Positions 36,284 to 45,807 of a stretch of 64,000 bases of DNA are shown here, piece by piece. The DNA comes from Cecembia rubra. Lineage in GTDB: Bacteria; Bacteroidota; Bacteroidia; Cytophagales; Cyclobacteriaceae. Below the pieces are notes generated by a model. The model saw only the letters and a list, made by a program, of their open reading frames with translations, ran no database searches and was not told the DNA's origin. A program made the translations under genes and the position numbers. Every line of letters starts with the position of its first letter. The stretch's first letter is position 1. The stretch spans positions 1,054,001 to 1,118,000 of the forward strand of contig NZ_PYGF01000001.1 in the NCBI RefSeq assembly GCF_003014575.1. The letters run 5' to 3'.

Positions 36284-37387
36284 TCAATTTTCAGGAAAAA
36301 TTTTATTCAATTGTTGCCAAATCTCATCCAAGTACATCAATGGAACCAATGATTGATCGGGGTTTTCACCCATCCTGACCAACACAAGATCCAAAGAGGG
36401 TACCACGCAGACATATTGACCATCTTTACCCAATCCACAAAACATATCGTTTGGGGCATTTGGAGCCCAAGATCCCTGAAAGACATTCTGAATTATGGGT
36501 AGCATAAAAGATGGTTTCCCATTAAGCCACCAGAGATATCCATAACTTTTGTTCAGGTCTTGGGAACTATTGATCATTTCCCTCAAATATTTAGTGTCCT
36601 TGATTATTGGTTGACCATCCCAAACCCCTTCTGCCAGTAGCAATAATCCAAACCTTGCCATTGACCTCGCATTACTAAAAAAGACATTATTGAACCCAAG
36701 CTTTTGCCATGAGCCGGTCATTCCTATCCTCATTCCTAATTTCTGATTAAAGTAATTCGAAAATGAGCTTCCTGTAGCTCCTTCAATTACCTTATCCAGT
36801 AAAGTATAAGGTGCATTGTGATAAGCCCATCTGCTTCCTGGATCTGCCAAATATTTTAAATTAATTGGGGTATAATCATCACGATTGCCAACGTTTTCAT
36901 CCAGGCCTGAGGTCATGGTCAATTGATGCCAAATGGTGATTTTCTTCTCTTGGTCCAGAGACATTGAAGTCCATCCTTCACCCAAATATTTTGAGGAAGA
37001 CTCAGTAATTGTCAATTTTCCCTCCTCCTGCGCCAGACCAATTAAAGTGGCAGTCAGGGTCTTTCCTGCAGATGCCCAATACCAAAGTGAGTTTTGGTCA
37101 AATGGCTGATTTCCTGTCAGGCGTAAACCGAAATAAACCTCTCTAACAATTTTTCCATTTTTCAATAAAATAAATGCCCTGGTTCCGTTGGATTCAAGCA
37201 ATTCATCAAGTCTATCCAGTTCCTGAATATTCCAATTTAGAATTTTGGGATCCAATGATTCCCATGTGTTTCCTGATAATGGAGGGAAATAAATATTGGA
37301 AGGTCCGGTTTTTGGTCCTTCATTTTCCGAACAGGCCATTAATCCTACACAAAAGAGAAAAAGCAATTTGATCAGTCTTTTATTCAT
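36284..37387 (-). CDS. Serine hydrolase lipoprotein (class C beta-lactamase / penicillin-binding-like fold)
   Basis: The 367-residue protein starts with a lipoprotein signal (FLFCVGLMAC, lipidated Cys19). The active-site tetrad SAGK (Ser106, Lys109) and the YHN motif (Tyr189, Asn191) are present, with the third box less clear. The family covers esterases, D-amino-peptidases and beta-lactamase-like enzymes; nothing points to true beta-lactamase activity. It should be anchored to the outer membrane facing the periplasm or the outside. Monocistronic between gdhA and the ABC exporter operon. Confidence 0.85.
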   Translation of the reverse strand: MNKRLIKLLFLFCVGLMACSENEGPKTGPSNIYFPPLSGNTWESLDPKILNWNIQELDRLDELLESNGTRAFILLKNGKIVREVYFGLRLTGNQPFDQNSLWYWASAGKTLTATLIGLAQEEGKLTITESSSKYLGEGWTSMSLDQEKKITIWHQLTMTSGLDENVGNRDDYTPINLKYLADPGSRWAYHNAPYTLLDKVIEGATGSSFSNYFNQKLGMRIGMTGSWQKLGFNNVFFSNARSMARFGLLLLAEGVWDGQPIIKDTKYLREMINSSQDLNKSYGYLWWLNGKPSFMLPIIQNVFQGSWAPNAPNDMFCGLGKDGQYVCVVPSLDLVLVRMGENPDQSLVPLMYLDEIWQQLNKIFPEN

Positions 37388-37515
37388 TATTTTGAAAAGT
37401 ATAATCCATTTTCAGATTTTTTTTGAACCTCCTATTATTCACGGAAAAAGGCAAGTGGGGTTTGTAGGGAAAAGGCCCATAACATTTTTGTAAGTAAAGG
37501 GCTTTGATTTCTCTT

Positions 37516-38199
37516 TTACCCATGGGATATTACCATCCCATCCTCCATGAGGATAGTCCTGTCTGTTTTAGAAGCCAATTCCTGGTCATGAGTTACCATC
37601 AAGATAGTCTGTTGAAATTCCTGTACAATTTCACTAAATATTCCAAAAACCATATCTGAATTCTTTTTATCAAGATTACCAGTGGGTTCATCACTCATAA
37701 TGATCAAAGGATTGTTCATCAATGCCCTGGCTATAGACACTCTTTGTTTTTGGCCCCCGGACAACTGATTGGCCTTTTTGAGCGCATGGTCCTGCATGTC
37801 AAAAATCTTCAGTTTTTCCATGGCAATATGTTCCAGTTCCTCCCTTGATTTTTCATTCAATTTTAGCCCAGGGATCATGACATTTTCTAAAACCGAAAAT
37901 TCATGAATCAGATAGTGGAACTGGAAAACAAAACCGATTTTTTCATTTCTCAATCTGGAAAGATAATTGGAAGATTGGCCTGTAATCAATTTATCATCTA
38001 GAAAAACCTCCCCTTCATAATCAGTATCCATAGTAGACAAAATATAAAGCAATGTGGACTTTCCACAACCTGACTTTCCCATAACTGATACAAACTCACC
38101 TTTGTTAACAGAAAAGGAAACCTCTTTCAGCACCTGGGTTTTGCCAGGGCTGAAAAAATATTTTTTGATTTTCTTGGCCTCAATAGCTTTCTTACTCAT
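37516..38199 (-). CDS. ABC transporter ATP-binding protein (LolD/MacB type)
   Basis: From the ATG at 38199 (MSKKAIEAKKIKKYFFSPGK) the protein has 227 residues, normal for LolD-like ATPases. An upstream TTG is less likely. It shows Walker A GKSGCGKST, the signature LSGGQKQRVSIARAL, Walker B LIIMSDEPTGNLD and the switch histidine in LMVTHDQE. The gene follows the permease by one base and would power it. The set with an upstream adaptor suggests a MacAB-like mechanotransmission exporter rather than lipoprotein release. Confidence 0.92.
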   Translation of the reverse strand: MSKKAIEAKKIKKYFFSPGKTQVLKEVSFSVNKGEFVSVMGKSGCGKSTLLYILSTMDTDYEGEVFLDDKLITGQSSNYLSRLRNEKIGFVFQFHYLIHEFSVLENVMIPGLKLNEKSREELEHIAMEKLKIFDMQDHALKKANQLSGGQKQRVSIARALMNNPLIIMSDEPTGNLDKKNSDMVFGIFSEIVQEFQQTILMVTHDQELASKTDRTILMEDGMVISHG

Positions 38200-38200
38200 G

Positions 38201-39460
38201 TTACTTTCCTCGGATGATTTCAACAGGATCTATTTTACTGGCCTTACGGGAAGGAAAAAAACCTGCGAAGTAGGTGGTTACAAGGCTGAATACTCCACCA
38301 ATCAAATAATATTTAGGATTGAAATTTACAGGAAAAGTCTTAATTGCCGGCAACGCTTCAGTCTCAAAAGGGATCTTTTCAATGCCCAAACATGAAATGA
38401 ATCCAAAAAATAAGCCCAAAAGTCCACCGACAAATCCAATGGAAAGGGCGATAGTAATAAAGATATTTCTCACATCCGCCCCTGAAAATCCAATAGCCTT
38501 CAAAATTGCAATGGTATCCATTTTCTCATAAATCATCATGTTCAGGATATTGTAAATCCCAAAACCTGAAACCACCAATAATGTAATACCTACTGCATAA
38601 CTGATGATGGAGCGGATATTTGAGCCAGTTTCAAATTGAGCATTTACTGTCTGGATATCGTCTGCATCTATCCCAAATATAGAACGGTATTCTCTTGCAA
38701 GCTCCGGGGACAGGTTGAAATCATGTAGCTTTACTTGGATATCGGTAATAAATGAGGAAGTTTCTCCCAATAACTTCTGGGCACTGGCCAGCGACACATA
38801 AGATTGTAGATTATCCAACTCACCGATACCGGACTGGTAATAGCCCACCACTTTAAGAAGCTGTCTGTTGCCTTGGGCCGTTGTTACCTGAACATAATCC
38901 CCAATTTCAGCCATCATCTTTTCAGCGGCTCCTTTTCCCAGAATAATACTATTGGAGGAATATTGAAGGTCCATGAAGTCACCTGCTACCACATAATCAC
39001 TGAAAGCAAAAAGGCGGTTCTCTTCATCGACCTGAATTCCATTCAATACCCCGGGAATGTCCACATTCCCTACATTGAAAAAAACCTGAACCGCAATTTT
39101 TGGGGCAACTCCAAGAATTCTTTCATCCCCTTTGAGGGTGCGGATAATTGATTCATTGTTGTATATGCTAACCCTGCTTATTGATGGTTTGACCGAGCGG
39201 ATGATATTATACCCCCCTGAAAATTCATTGGATAAATTTATTGGTTGATCCTCATTAGGCTTGATATCATTATAAAACCTGACATGGGCCGTTCTGTTCA
39301 AAATCAGGCCATCCAATAAATCATTGAGCCCATTCATGAAGCCTAGCAAAGCAATGAACATAGTGATGCTGAAAGTAACACCAACCGCCGCCACCATGGT
39401 CTGTTTCAACCTTGCAACCATCAAAGCCTTTGCTATATCTACGATCAAGCTAACCCTCAT
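38201..39460 (-). CDS. FtsX-like ABC permease (MacB-type)
   Basis: The 419-residue protein has the four-helix plan of FtsX/MacB permeases: one helix near the N-terminus (VAAVGVTFSITMFIALLGF), a large periplasmic domain (about residues 45-275) and three helices in the C-terminal third, including IISYAVGITLLVVSGFGIYN and the coupling segment MIYEKMDTIAILKAIGFSGADV. It ends in RKASKIDPVEIIRGK, a family hallmark. It lies between adaptor and ATPase genes, overlapping the former by four bases. The substrate is unknown. Confidence 0.91.
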   Translation of the reverse strand: MRVSLIVDIAKALMVARLKQTMVAAVGVTFSITMFIALLGFMNGLNDLLDGLILNRTAHVRFYNDIKPNEDQPINLSNEFSGGYNIIRSVKPSISRVSIYNNESIIRTLKGDERILGVAPKIAVQVFFNVGNVDIPGVLNGIQVDEENRLFAFSDYVVAGDFMDLQYSSNSIILGKGAAEKMMAEIGDYVQVTTAQGNRQLLKVVGYYQSGIGELDNLQSYVSLASAQKLLGETSSFITDIQVKLHDFNLSPELAREYRSIFGIDADDIQTVNAQFETGSNIRSIISYAVGITLLVVSGFGIYNILNMMIYEKMDTIAILKAIGFSGADVRNIFITIALSIGFVGGLLGLFFGFISCLGIEKIPFETEALPAIKTFPVNFNPKYYLIGGVFSLVTTYFAGFFPSRKASKIDPVEIIRGK

Positions 39461-40542
39461 GATTTAGGCTTTTTGATTGCTGTACTCTCTTCAATACCAC
39501 CCAAAATTTCTACTTTCTGGAATCCTTTCAATCCGGTCTGTACAGGTAAGGTGTCTCCTTTACTATTTATTACAAACTTTTCACCAAAAAGGAAAGCCCT
39601 AGGTATTGTCAAGACGTTTTCTTTAAACTGAATAATGATATTTGCCTCAAAATTTAGATTAGGATACAGGATTTCAGGCCTTTGTACAAACTCCCCTTCC
39701 ACAGTAAAGCTTTTGTTGCGCTCATCCATTATGGGATTTATTTTGCTTACTTTGGCTTCAAAAACCTCCCCCTTGTAACTGTCCATTGTGACCAGTATCT
39801 TTTGTCCCATTTTAATTTTTACAATATCATACTCATCTACCTGCATTTCCAACAAAAAATCATCCGAACTCCCTATAATAGCCAAAGGCGTTTGGGGATT
39901 GACCATCTCACCAACTTCCACCAAAAGTGCATAAACCTTACCTACAATTTTACTTTTTAGGAAAAGGTCACTTTCCAGGGATCTGGAAAGAGCTAGGCTT
40001 TTGCCTGCATTCTTTTCATTAAAATCCATTTCCCTTTTCAAATCCCCATACCTGAGCATGGCAGAATTGAAAGCGGTTTTGGAATTATCAAAATTCAATT
40101 GCCTCTGTTCTAGGTCAATTGCTTTCCCTATGCCCTGGGCCCATAATTTTTTTTGCCTTTCAAGCAACATTGAATCATTCTCATACCTATTTTTTGCCAA
40201 TTCAATATTGATTTCCAAATCTTTTAACTTAGCAAAATTCTCCCTTCGGTCTGCATATGCCAAAGCAATTTCAGCAGTCTCTCTGTTCAGCCTTGTTGCT
40301 TCATTACTGATTTCTACAATGATATCTCCTGCATTCACCTGGTCACCTTCTTTTACATATATAGATTTTAATATGCCGGAAGTATTGGCAAATGCACGGT
40401 ACTGACCTTTGGACTTGATTAGTCCGGAAGCAAAAACCGACTCAGAAATATTTTCTTTTTGTGGAAATACTGTTTCTTCCTTTTGGCCGCAGGAATATCC
40501 CAAAAGGATCAAAAAAAATATTAGGTAAAACCAGGGTCTCAT
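39457..40542 (-). CDS. HlyD/MacA-like periplasmic adaptor lipoprotein
   Basis: The 361-residue protein begins with a lipoprotein signal (LIFFLILLGYSC, lipid-modified Cys18). It continues with the biotinyl-lipoyl-like half (ILKSIYVKEGDQVNAGDIIV), a long coiled-coil hairpin (NRETAEIALAYADRRENFAK to LKREMDFNEKNAGK), the second half (GKVYALLVEVGEMVNPQT) and a beta-barrel domain. It should link the ABC permease to an outer-membrane TolC encoded elsewhere; none follows here. The four-base ATGA overlap with the permease indicates coupling. Confidence 0.9.
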   Translation of the reverse strand: MRPWFYLIFFLILLGYSCGQKEETVFPQKENISESVFASGLIKSKGQYRAFANTSGILKSIYVKEGDQVNAGDIIVEISNEATRLNRETAEIALAYADRRENFAKLKDLEINIELAKNRYENDSMLLERQKKLWAQGIGKAIDLEQRQLNFDNSKTAFNSAMLRYGDLKREMDFNEKNAGKSLALSRSLESDLFLKSKIVGKVYALLVEVGEMVNPQTPLAIIGSSDDFLLEMQVDEYDIVKIKMGQKILVTMDSYKGEVFEAKVSKINPIMDERNKSFTVEGEFVQRPEILYPNLNFEANIIIQFKENVLTIPRAFLFGEKFVINSKGDTLPVQTGLKGFQKVEILGGIEESTAIKKPKS

Positions 40543-40676
40543 TTTGAATAGTTTGGTTGAGCCTAATTTAGTTTGTATTGGACAAAAAAAAACAGTTTTG
40601 TAAAACTTTAATTACAGTAACTTTTTTAAGTTTAAAAATTGAAAGTTTTTTAAAAGCTTGGGTAAAACATGATAAA

Positions 40677-40713
40677 AAAATGGGCAGTTCTCAAAGAAGA
40701 AACTGCCCATTTT
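40677..40713 (-). terminator. Bidirectional-looking terminator downstream of the fasciclin gene
   Basis: AAAATGGGCAGTT (40677-40689) and AACTGCCCATTTT (40701-40713) form a 13-bp stem with an 11-base loop. On the minus strand it is followed by TTTT, about 70-110 bases after the fasciclin gene stop. Confidence 0.85.
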
Positions 40714-40784
40714 TAAATTTGGCTAATTCAGATTAAACGAATCTCAAGAAATTAATCTATCAATGATCTAACCTATTTTATTGC

Positions 40785-41783
40785 TTATTCAAATGGCAAA
40801 ACCACTTTATCGATCACATGGATCACCCCATTTGTTGCCTGGATATCTGTTAATACAATGTTAGCTTCCCTATCACCTAAATCTATGAGTGAAGGGCCGC
40901 TTACATCAATGATAAGTTCATCTTGTGAAAACATTCTAATGGTCGTATCAGAAAGATCACTTGAAAAAACCCTTCCAGCAAAAACATGATAAGCCAATAC
41001 GCGCTGCAATCCTGCTAATCCAATACCTGTATCCTCATCAATCAATTCTTCCAAACTATCAAAACCTAATTCTTCCAATAGTTCACCAAAAGCCGCATTT
41101 GTAGGGGCAAATACAGTCAAATTATTGGTCGTTGCCAAAAGATCCCCGAATCCTGCTGCTAATACTGCATCTACAAGGATGGAGAACTCTGGATTGGCAC
41201 CCAAAGCCACCTCTACAATATTTTGGCTTGGAGGCAACAATACCTGATCAATTCCATGAATTACGCCATTTCTGGCCTTTTTATCAACCAATATGATATT
41301 GGATTCATTTACTTTTGCGCCATCATTTAGACTGATTTCTACAGCTGCACCGTTTACCGTAACCACAAACCCATTTGAAAGGTCCCTGGAAAGAACGGTA
41401 CCTGGTACAACATGGTAAAGAAGGATTTCCCTAAGATTTGGCAATCTTTTGATATTTCCCGGATTTAACCCCAAAGCAGCAAATGCGGCATCTGAAGGAG
41501 CAAAAACAGTCAATTCATTTCTTGCAAATACAGAAGCAAGGCCTGAACTCCCCAAAGCAGCATTAAATGTTGCATAGGTGGCCACTGCACTTTTTCTGGC
41601 ATTTGCCTGACCATCTTCTCCTACTCCATTTTCTATGGATTTCAATACTTCAACCAAGCTCATTCCAGTCTCTGAGCCCTGATCTACTACTAAGTCCTGC
41701 TCCAATTCGGAACAACTCCAACTGATAACTGCAAGCATTACCATTAAGGCAGCTAAATTTTGTTTAAATTTTTTAAGCGTCAT
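40785..41783 (-). CDS. Lipoprotein with two fasciclin (FAS1) domains
   Basis: The 332-residue protein has a lipoprotein signal (MLAVISWSC, Cys24). Two FAS1 domains span about residues 65-195 and 195-332. Each has the conserved ELTVFAPSDAAFAALG or NLTVFAPTNAAFGELL strand-helix and the YHVVPGTVLSRDL or YHVFAGRVFSSDL H-box, and each ends in a GVIHxIDxVLLP segment. FAS1 lipoproteins act in cell adhesion or matrix contact at the surface. The gene appears to stand alone between two terminated units. Confidence 0.92.
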   Translation of the reverse strand: MTLKKFKQNLAALMVMLAVISWSCSELEQDLVVDQGSETGMSLVEVLKSIENGVGEDGQANARKSAVATYATFNAALGSSGLASVFARNELTVFAPSDAAFAALGLNPGNIKRLPNLREILLYHVVPGTVLSRDLSNGFVVTVNGAAVEISLNDGAKVNESNIILVDKKARNGVIHGIDQVLLPPSQNIVEVALGANPEFSILVDAVLAAGFGDLLATTNNLTVFAPTNAAFGELLEELGFDSLEELIDEDTGIGLAGLQRVLAYHVFAGRVFSSDLSDTTIRMFSQDELIIDVSGPSLIDLGDREANIVLTDIQATNGVIHVIDKVVLPFE

Positions 41784-41954
41784 TATTATTGGGTTTTATG
41801 GTGAGATAATTGTACTTAGACCACCACTCAACCTAATGTTTCAAAAAAAGTTTTGGTATTTATTACTTTTTTCTTTGAAACCCCCTGAATTATAACTTAT
41901 TGAAATCTCACTATACCAAATTACAGCATGTGATTCACCATTTATTTCCCCACA

Positions 41955-44483
41955 TTAAGGAAATTGGGGAATAAAAACTTTCAGCTGAATACCTTCTTTA
42001 TAGGGTAATGGATTCTGTAAAATCGGCGATCCATTATTGGGTATTGTTCCATCTTCGGTATATCGGATGAGTAGGCCGGGAGTTTCCACATTGGCATACA
42101 AATAACCTTCTTTAATAGAAATACCTGGTCTAGGAAGGCGGACATTGAAGCCACCAAACAGATGAGCCAATCTTGGTAGTTCTTTTTGACCTACTACATT
42201 TGCAAACCTGTTCCAGTCCTCTTCCCTCCTGATCAATCTTTTTTCCTGATCCTGAATTGAAGACCAACTTGGATCAGGGGCCCAAGCCCTTTCCACTAGG
42301 CCCAGCATTTTCGGCAATAAATAATATTCCATCATCTGTTGACCTTTGACTGTCTCAGTCCAAAGCTGTCCTTGAATTCCTTTTATATTTCTTTTCCCTA
42401 CTTCTGAAAGTGTAGTTTTCCCTTTTGCCAGTTCGATTGGATCAATTGGATTACCATACATATCATAGTCATTTGAAAAAAAGTTATTCAGTGGCACCAT
42501 TCTCCAAGAGGATTTCAAATCCACATAACCGGACCATTCATGACCAGGTTCATCGGGATCCAAGTTGTACGCCAAGTCAAAATAAATATTGGAAGAATTG
42601 CAAATGATTACCTCATAACCGGAATTTGCCAATTGGTTGGCCATATCTTCTCCTCCCCACCCTGCTACTGCATTCCAGGCATATACCCTGAAACCCGCAT
42701 CAGCAAATATTGGATTTGGTCGTGCAATTTTTTTCCCCTTTTCTTCCACCTCTATTTGTCCTATTTCTTCCCATCCAGCAGTTTGAATCCCTTTCTTCTG
42801 AAACATTCTACTGATCCTGGTATAAAAATAATTGGGAAGGTCATGTACATGGTGAAGATCCGGATTTGCTGCAATGAAATTTTTACAGACTGGAGATCCT
42901 TCCCAAACTCCCTTTGGAACCTCATCACCTCCAGTATGGAAAGTATGAATAGGTACATTTGCCTCTTGATACATGCCAAGAATTGCATCCACTACTTTTT
43001 CATAAAATGTGAATGCGGATTCCTGACAGATACAGATGGTATTACCACGGAAATTTTGTGCGGACAGGTATACTGATTCATCATCAAAATCCTCTAATAA
43101 ATATTCTTTGGCCCCTTTTTCATCGCCCTCTGCCATCTTTTGATGGTACCTTTTCCTCATAGCAATGATTGCAGCCTTTGAGTGGGCTGGAACTCCTATT
43201 TCAGGAATTACTTCTATATGCCTTTCTTTGGCATATCGGAGTATTTCCTTGAAATCCTCGACCGTATAATAACCTGTTCCATTAGGTGACTGATCCTTGT
43301 CTGGCCCAGAACCATAATAGGGCCATAGGAAATCTTTTTCATCTTTGGAATGCCCCCTTTTACTACCAACATCTGTAAGTTCAGGCAATCCTGGAATTTC
43401 AATTCTCCAGCCTTCATCATTGGCAAGGTTGAGATGAAAAACATTCAATTTATAAAAAGACATGAGGTCAAGAAGCTTGAATACGGCCTCCTTGCTCTGA
43501 AAATTCCTAGCAACATCCAAAAACAAACCCCTGTGTTCGAATCTAGGGCCATCATTTATGGAAATTTTACCAAATCGGAGTTCGTTCTGTATCCCTGAAA
43601 AAAAATCTGTCGGCATCAAAGCCAATAATGATTGAAAACCGTAAAATGCCCCTTCTTTTTGGCTTGCTTCTATGATAATCTCTTCTCCCACATCAAGCAA
43701 GTATCCTTCTTTGCCCATATCTCTCCTGCTTTGCCTGACCTTGACAGAAGCTGATTGGTGATTTCCAACAGCTACTTTTCCCTTATAATGGGATGAAAGT
43801 CGGTTAGCAAAAAAGATTGCTTCTTCTGGAAAAGGGCCTGCATCAATCCAAACATCACCCTTAATTGTCAGCTCTCCCTCTTTCCATTGATATTCTTTAG
43901 GACTTGGAAGGAAGGGACTGATGCTTCTTTGATCCATTAGATGCATATTTCTGTTTTGCTCATATAAAAATTCAGCAGTTGGAATGGGTACAGGCATTCC
44001 CTCTACTGCTTGGGAAAGCGCCGACAGATCAAATGATTTGGCAGTATAACCCTCCAAACTGTAACCCCTCTCCTGTTCGGCAAATACAATGTACAATCCA
44101 TTTGGTGCATGGGAGTTTTTGGTTAGAAAATTACCGGATTGATATACAATCTCGTATTGCTCACCAGGGGCCAATACCGGAAACTCTATTTTGGGGCGGA
44201 TTTTGAAATAATCTCCTGAAATATGCTCGATCTCGACTGCTCCGGAAAGAATTTCCGGCTGAAGTGACAAAAAAATGGTATTGAAATAAATTTCCCAATC
44301 AGGTAATAAACCTATTTCCCCTTGGTTAATTAAGGTGAATTTTGCCTGGTGGGATGGCTTTGGCAAAATCTTATTTTCCAATAATTCCCACTGTATTTGA
44401 ATTTCATTAGGATTTATATGCTTCTTCTTAGGAACACAACCCAACAAAAGCAATACAAATAAAGGTAGATAAGCTCTTATCAT
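41955..44483 (-). CDS. Beta-N-acetylhexosaminidase, glycoside hydrolase family 20, lipoprotein
   Basis: The 842-residue protein has a lipoprotein signal (FVLLLLGC, lipid-modified Cys16). It continues with a chitobiase/CHB_HEX-like N-terminal beta domain (about residues 27-150), a GH20b domain (about 190-310) and the TIM-barrel GH20 domain from about 315. The catalytic pair is Asp520-Glu521 in TFHTGGDEVPKG, and HRGLFLDVARNF and GWRIEIPGLPELTDVG are family signatures. It removes terminal GlcNAc/GalNAc, probably from chito-oligosaccharides or glycans, outside the cytoplasm. It is divergent from a NagX-like membrane protein, which fits amino-sugar use. Confidence 0.94.
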   Translation of the reverse strand: MIRAYLPLFVLLLLGCVPKKKHINPNEIQIQWELLENKILPKPSHQAKFTLINQGEIGLLPDWEIYFNTIFLSLQPEILSGAVEIEHISGDYFKIRPKIEFPVLAPGEQYEIVYQSGNFLTKNSHAPNGLYIVFAEQERGYSLEGYTAKSFDLSALSQAVEGMPVPIPTAEFLYEQNRNMHLMDQRSISPFLPSPKEYQWKEGELTIKGDVWIDAGPFPEEAIFFANRLSSHYKGKVAVGNHQSASVKVRQSRRDMGKEGYLLDVGEEIIIEASQKEGAFYGFQSLLALMPTDFFSGIQNELRFGKISINDGPRFEHRGLFLDVARNFQSKEAVFKLLDLMSFYKLNVFHLNLANDEGWRIEIPGLPELTDVGSKRGHSKDEKDFLWPYYGSGPDKDQSPNGTGYYTVEDFKEILRYAKERHIEVIPEIGVPAHSKAAIIAMRKRYHQKMAEGDEKGAKEYLLEDFDDESVYLSAQNFRGNTICICQESAFTFYEKVVDAILGMYQEANVPIHTFHTGGDEVPKGVWEGSPVCKNFIAANPDLHHVHDLPNYFYTRISRMFQKKGIQTAGWEEIGQIEVEEKGKKIARPNPIFADAGFRVYAWNAVAGWGGEDMANQLANSGYEVIICNSSNIYFDLAYNLDPDEPGHEWSGYVDLKSSWRMVPLNNFFSNDYDMYGNPIDPIELAKGKTTLSEVGKRNIKGIQGQLWTETVKGQQMMEYYLLPKMLGLVERAWAPDPSWSSIQDQEKRLIRREEDWNRFANVVGQKELPRLAHLFGGFNVRLPRPGISIKEGYLYANVETPGLLIRYTEDGTIPNNGSPILQNPLPYKEGIQLKVFIPQFP

Positions 44484-44651
44484 ATAAACAAGAAGTTGAA
44501 AGCCAAAGAATTACAAGCAACAAAAGTTAATCATTACAATTAAAAAAGCCCATTGTTTAATCAAAAAAATATTTTATTATTAAAATCTTTTCTTAAATTT
44601 TCGAGAAAGTCTTATTACCCAAACCAATACTTAACATAACCCAAAATCACT

Positions 44652-45800
44652 ATGTCCCAACAAACACCTTTAGGAGTTCCTTTACAGGAAAGATATCTGG
44701 CTCTAGATGTACTGCGAGGGCTGACGATTGCCCTGATGGTAATTGTGAATACCCCAGGAAGCTGGTCGCATATGTATGCGCCCTTTACACATGCTTCATG
44801 GCATGGTTTTACTATTACGGATCTGGTTTTCCCCACCTTTCTTTTTGTGGTAGGAAATGCTATGAGCTTCAGCATGAAGAAGCTTGAACAAATGGAACAA
44901 GGACTATTCTTGCGGAAAGTCTTTAAAAGGACATTCCTGATCTTCATTATTGGATGGCTTTTGAATGCTTTTCCTTTTGTGGATTATAGTACAGAAACCG
45001 GCTATACGATGATCAATTGGCTGGAAGTCCGATTACTTGGAGTGCTTCAAAGAATTGCCCTTTGTTACATGTTGGCATCTTTGATTTTATATTATTTCGG
45101 GAAGCGGGGAGCCATTATGTTCAGTATCATCACCCTTCTGGCCTACTGGGGAGTTTTGTATTATTTCGGAGAAGGTGAAGACCCATATTCATTGGCTGGA
45201 AATGCTGTTGTGAAGTTGGATTTATGGCTAATTGGAGCTAAATACTTGTATATGGGAGAAGGAGTCCCATTTGAACCTGAAGGCATTCTAAGTACATTCC
45301 CTTCTGTGGTCAATGTTATTGCCGGATATTTTGCAGGTAAAGCCATACAGCTATGGGGCAACAACAACAAAAGTGTGAAAAATCTGATAATCTGGGCTTT
45401 GGGTCTGATAATTATCTGTCTGGTTTGGGATTTAGGCTTCCCAATCAACAAAAAAATATGGACTAGCTCTTATGTCCTGCTTACTGTTGGATTGGATCTT
45501 TTGCTGATAGCTTTCTTGGTGCTTTTGATCGAAGTTTGGCAAAAAAGAAACTGGACTTACCCCTTAGAGGTTTTTGGAAGAAATCCTTTGATACTCTATG
45601 TGCTTTCCGGGGTGGTAATCACTTTATTTCACATTATCCGTATCGGTGACCAAACATTGAAAGGAATCATTTATGAAAACCTGTTTACAAGCTGGCTGGG
45701 TCCAAAAGATGCCTCGCTTTTATTTTCAATTGCCTATATGTTATTGATCTGGTTGATCGGTCTCTGGATGGATAAAAAGAAAATTTACATCAAGGTCTAA
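44652..45800 (+). CDS. NagX-like / DUF5009 membrane protein (HGSNAT-related)
   Basis: The 382-residue protein opens with the heparan-alpha-glucosaminide acetyltransferase-type signature RYLALDVLRGLTIALMVIV followed by NTPGSW and a conserved histidine-rich loop. It has about ten membrane helices. In amino-sugar loci this family is called NagX and is thought to act on or transport GlcNAc; in animals the relative acetylates glucosamine ends across a membrane. It stands divergent from the GH20 gene, sharing a 168-base promoter gap. Direction of transport or catalysis is unproven. Confidence 0.85.
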   Translation: MSQQTPLGVPLQERYLALDVLRGLTIALMVIVNTPGSWSHMYAPFTHASWHGFTITDLVFPTFLFVVGNAMSFSMKKLEQMEQGLFLRKVFKRTFLIFIIGWLLNAFPFVDYSTETGYTMINWLEVRLLGVLQRIALCYMLASLILYYFGKRGAIMFSIITLLAYWGVLYYFGEGEDPYSLAGNAVVKLDLWLIGAKYLYMGEGVPFEPEGILSTFPSVVNVIAGYFAGKAIQLWGNNNKSVKNLIIWALGLIIICLVWDLGFPINKKIWTSSYVLLTVGLDLLLIAFLVLLIEVWQKRNWTYPLEVFGRNPLILYVLSGVVITLFHIIRIGDQTLKGIIYENLFTSWLGPKDASLLFSIAYMLLIWLIGLWMDKKKIYIKV

Positions 45801-45807
45801 ATACAAC

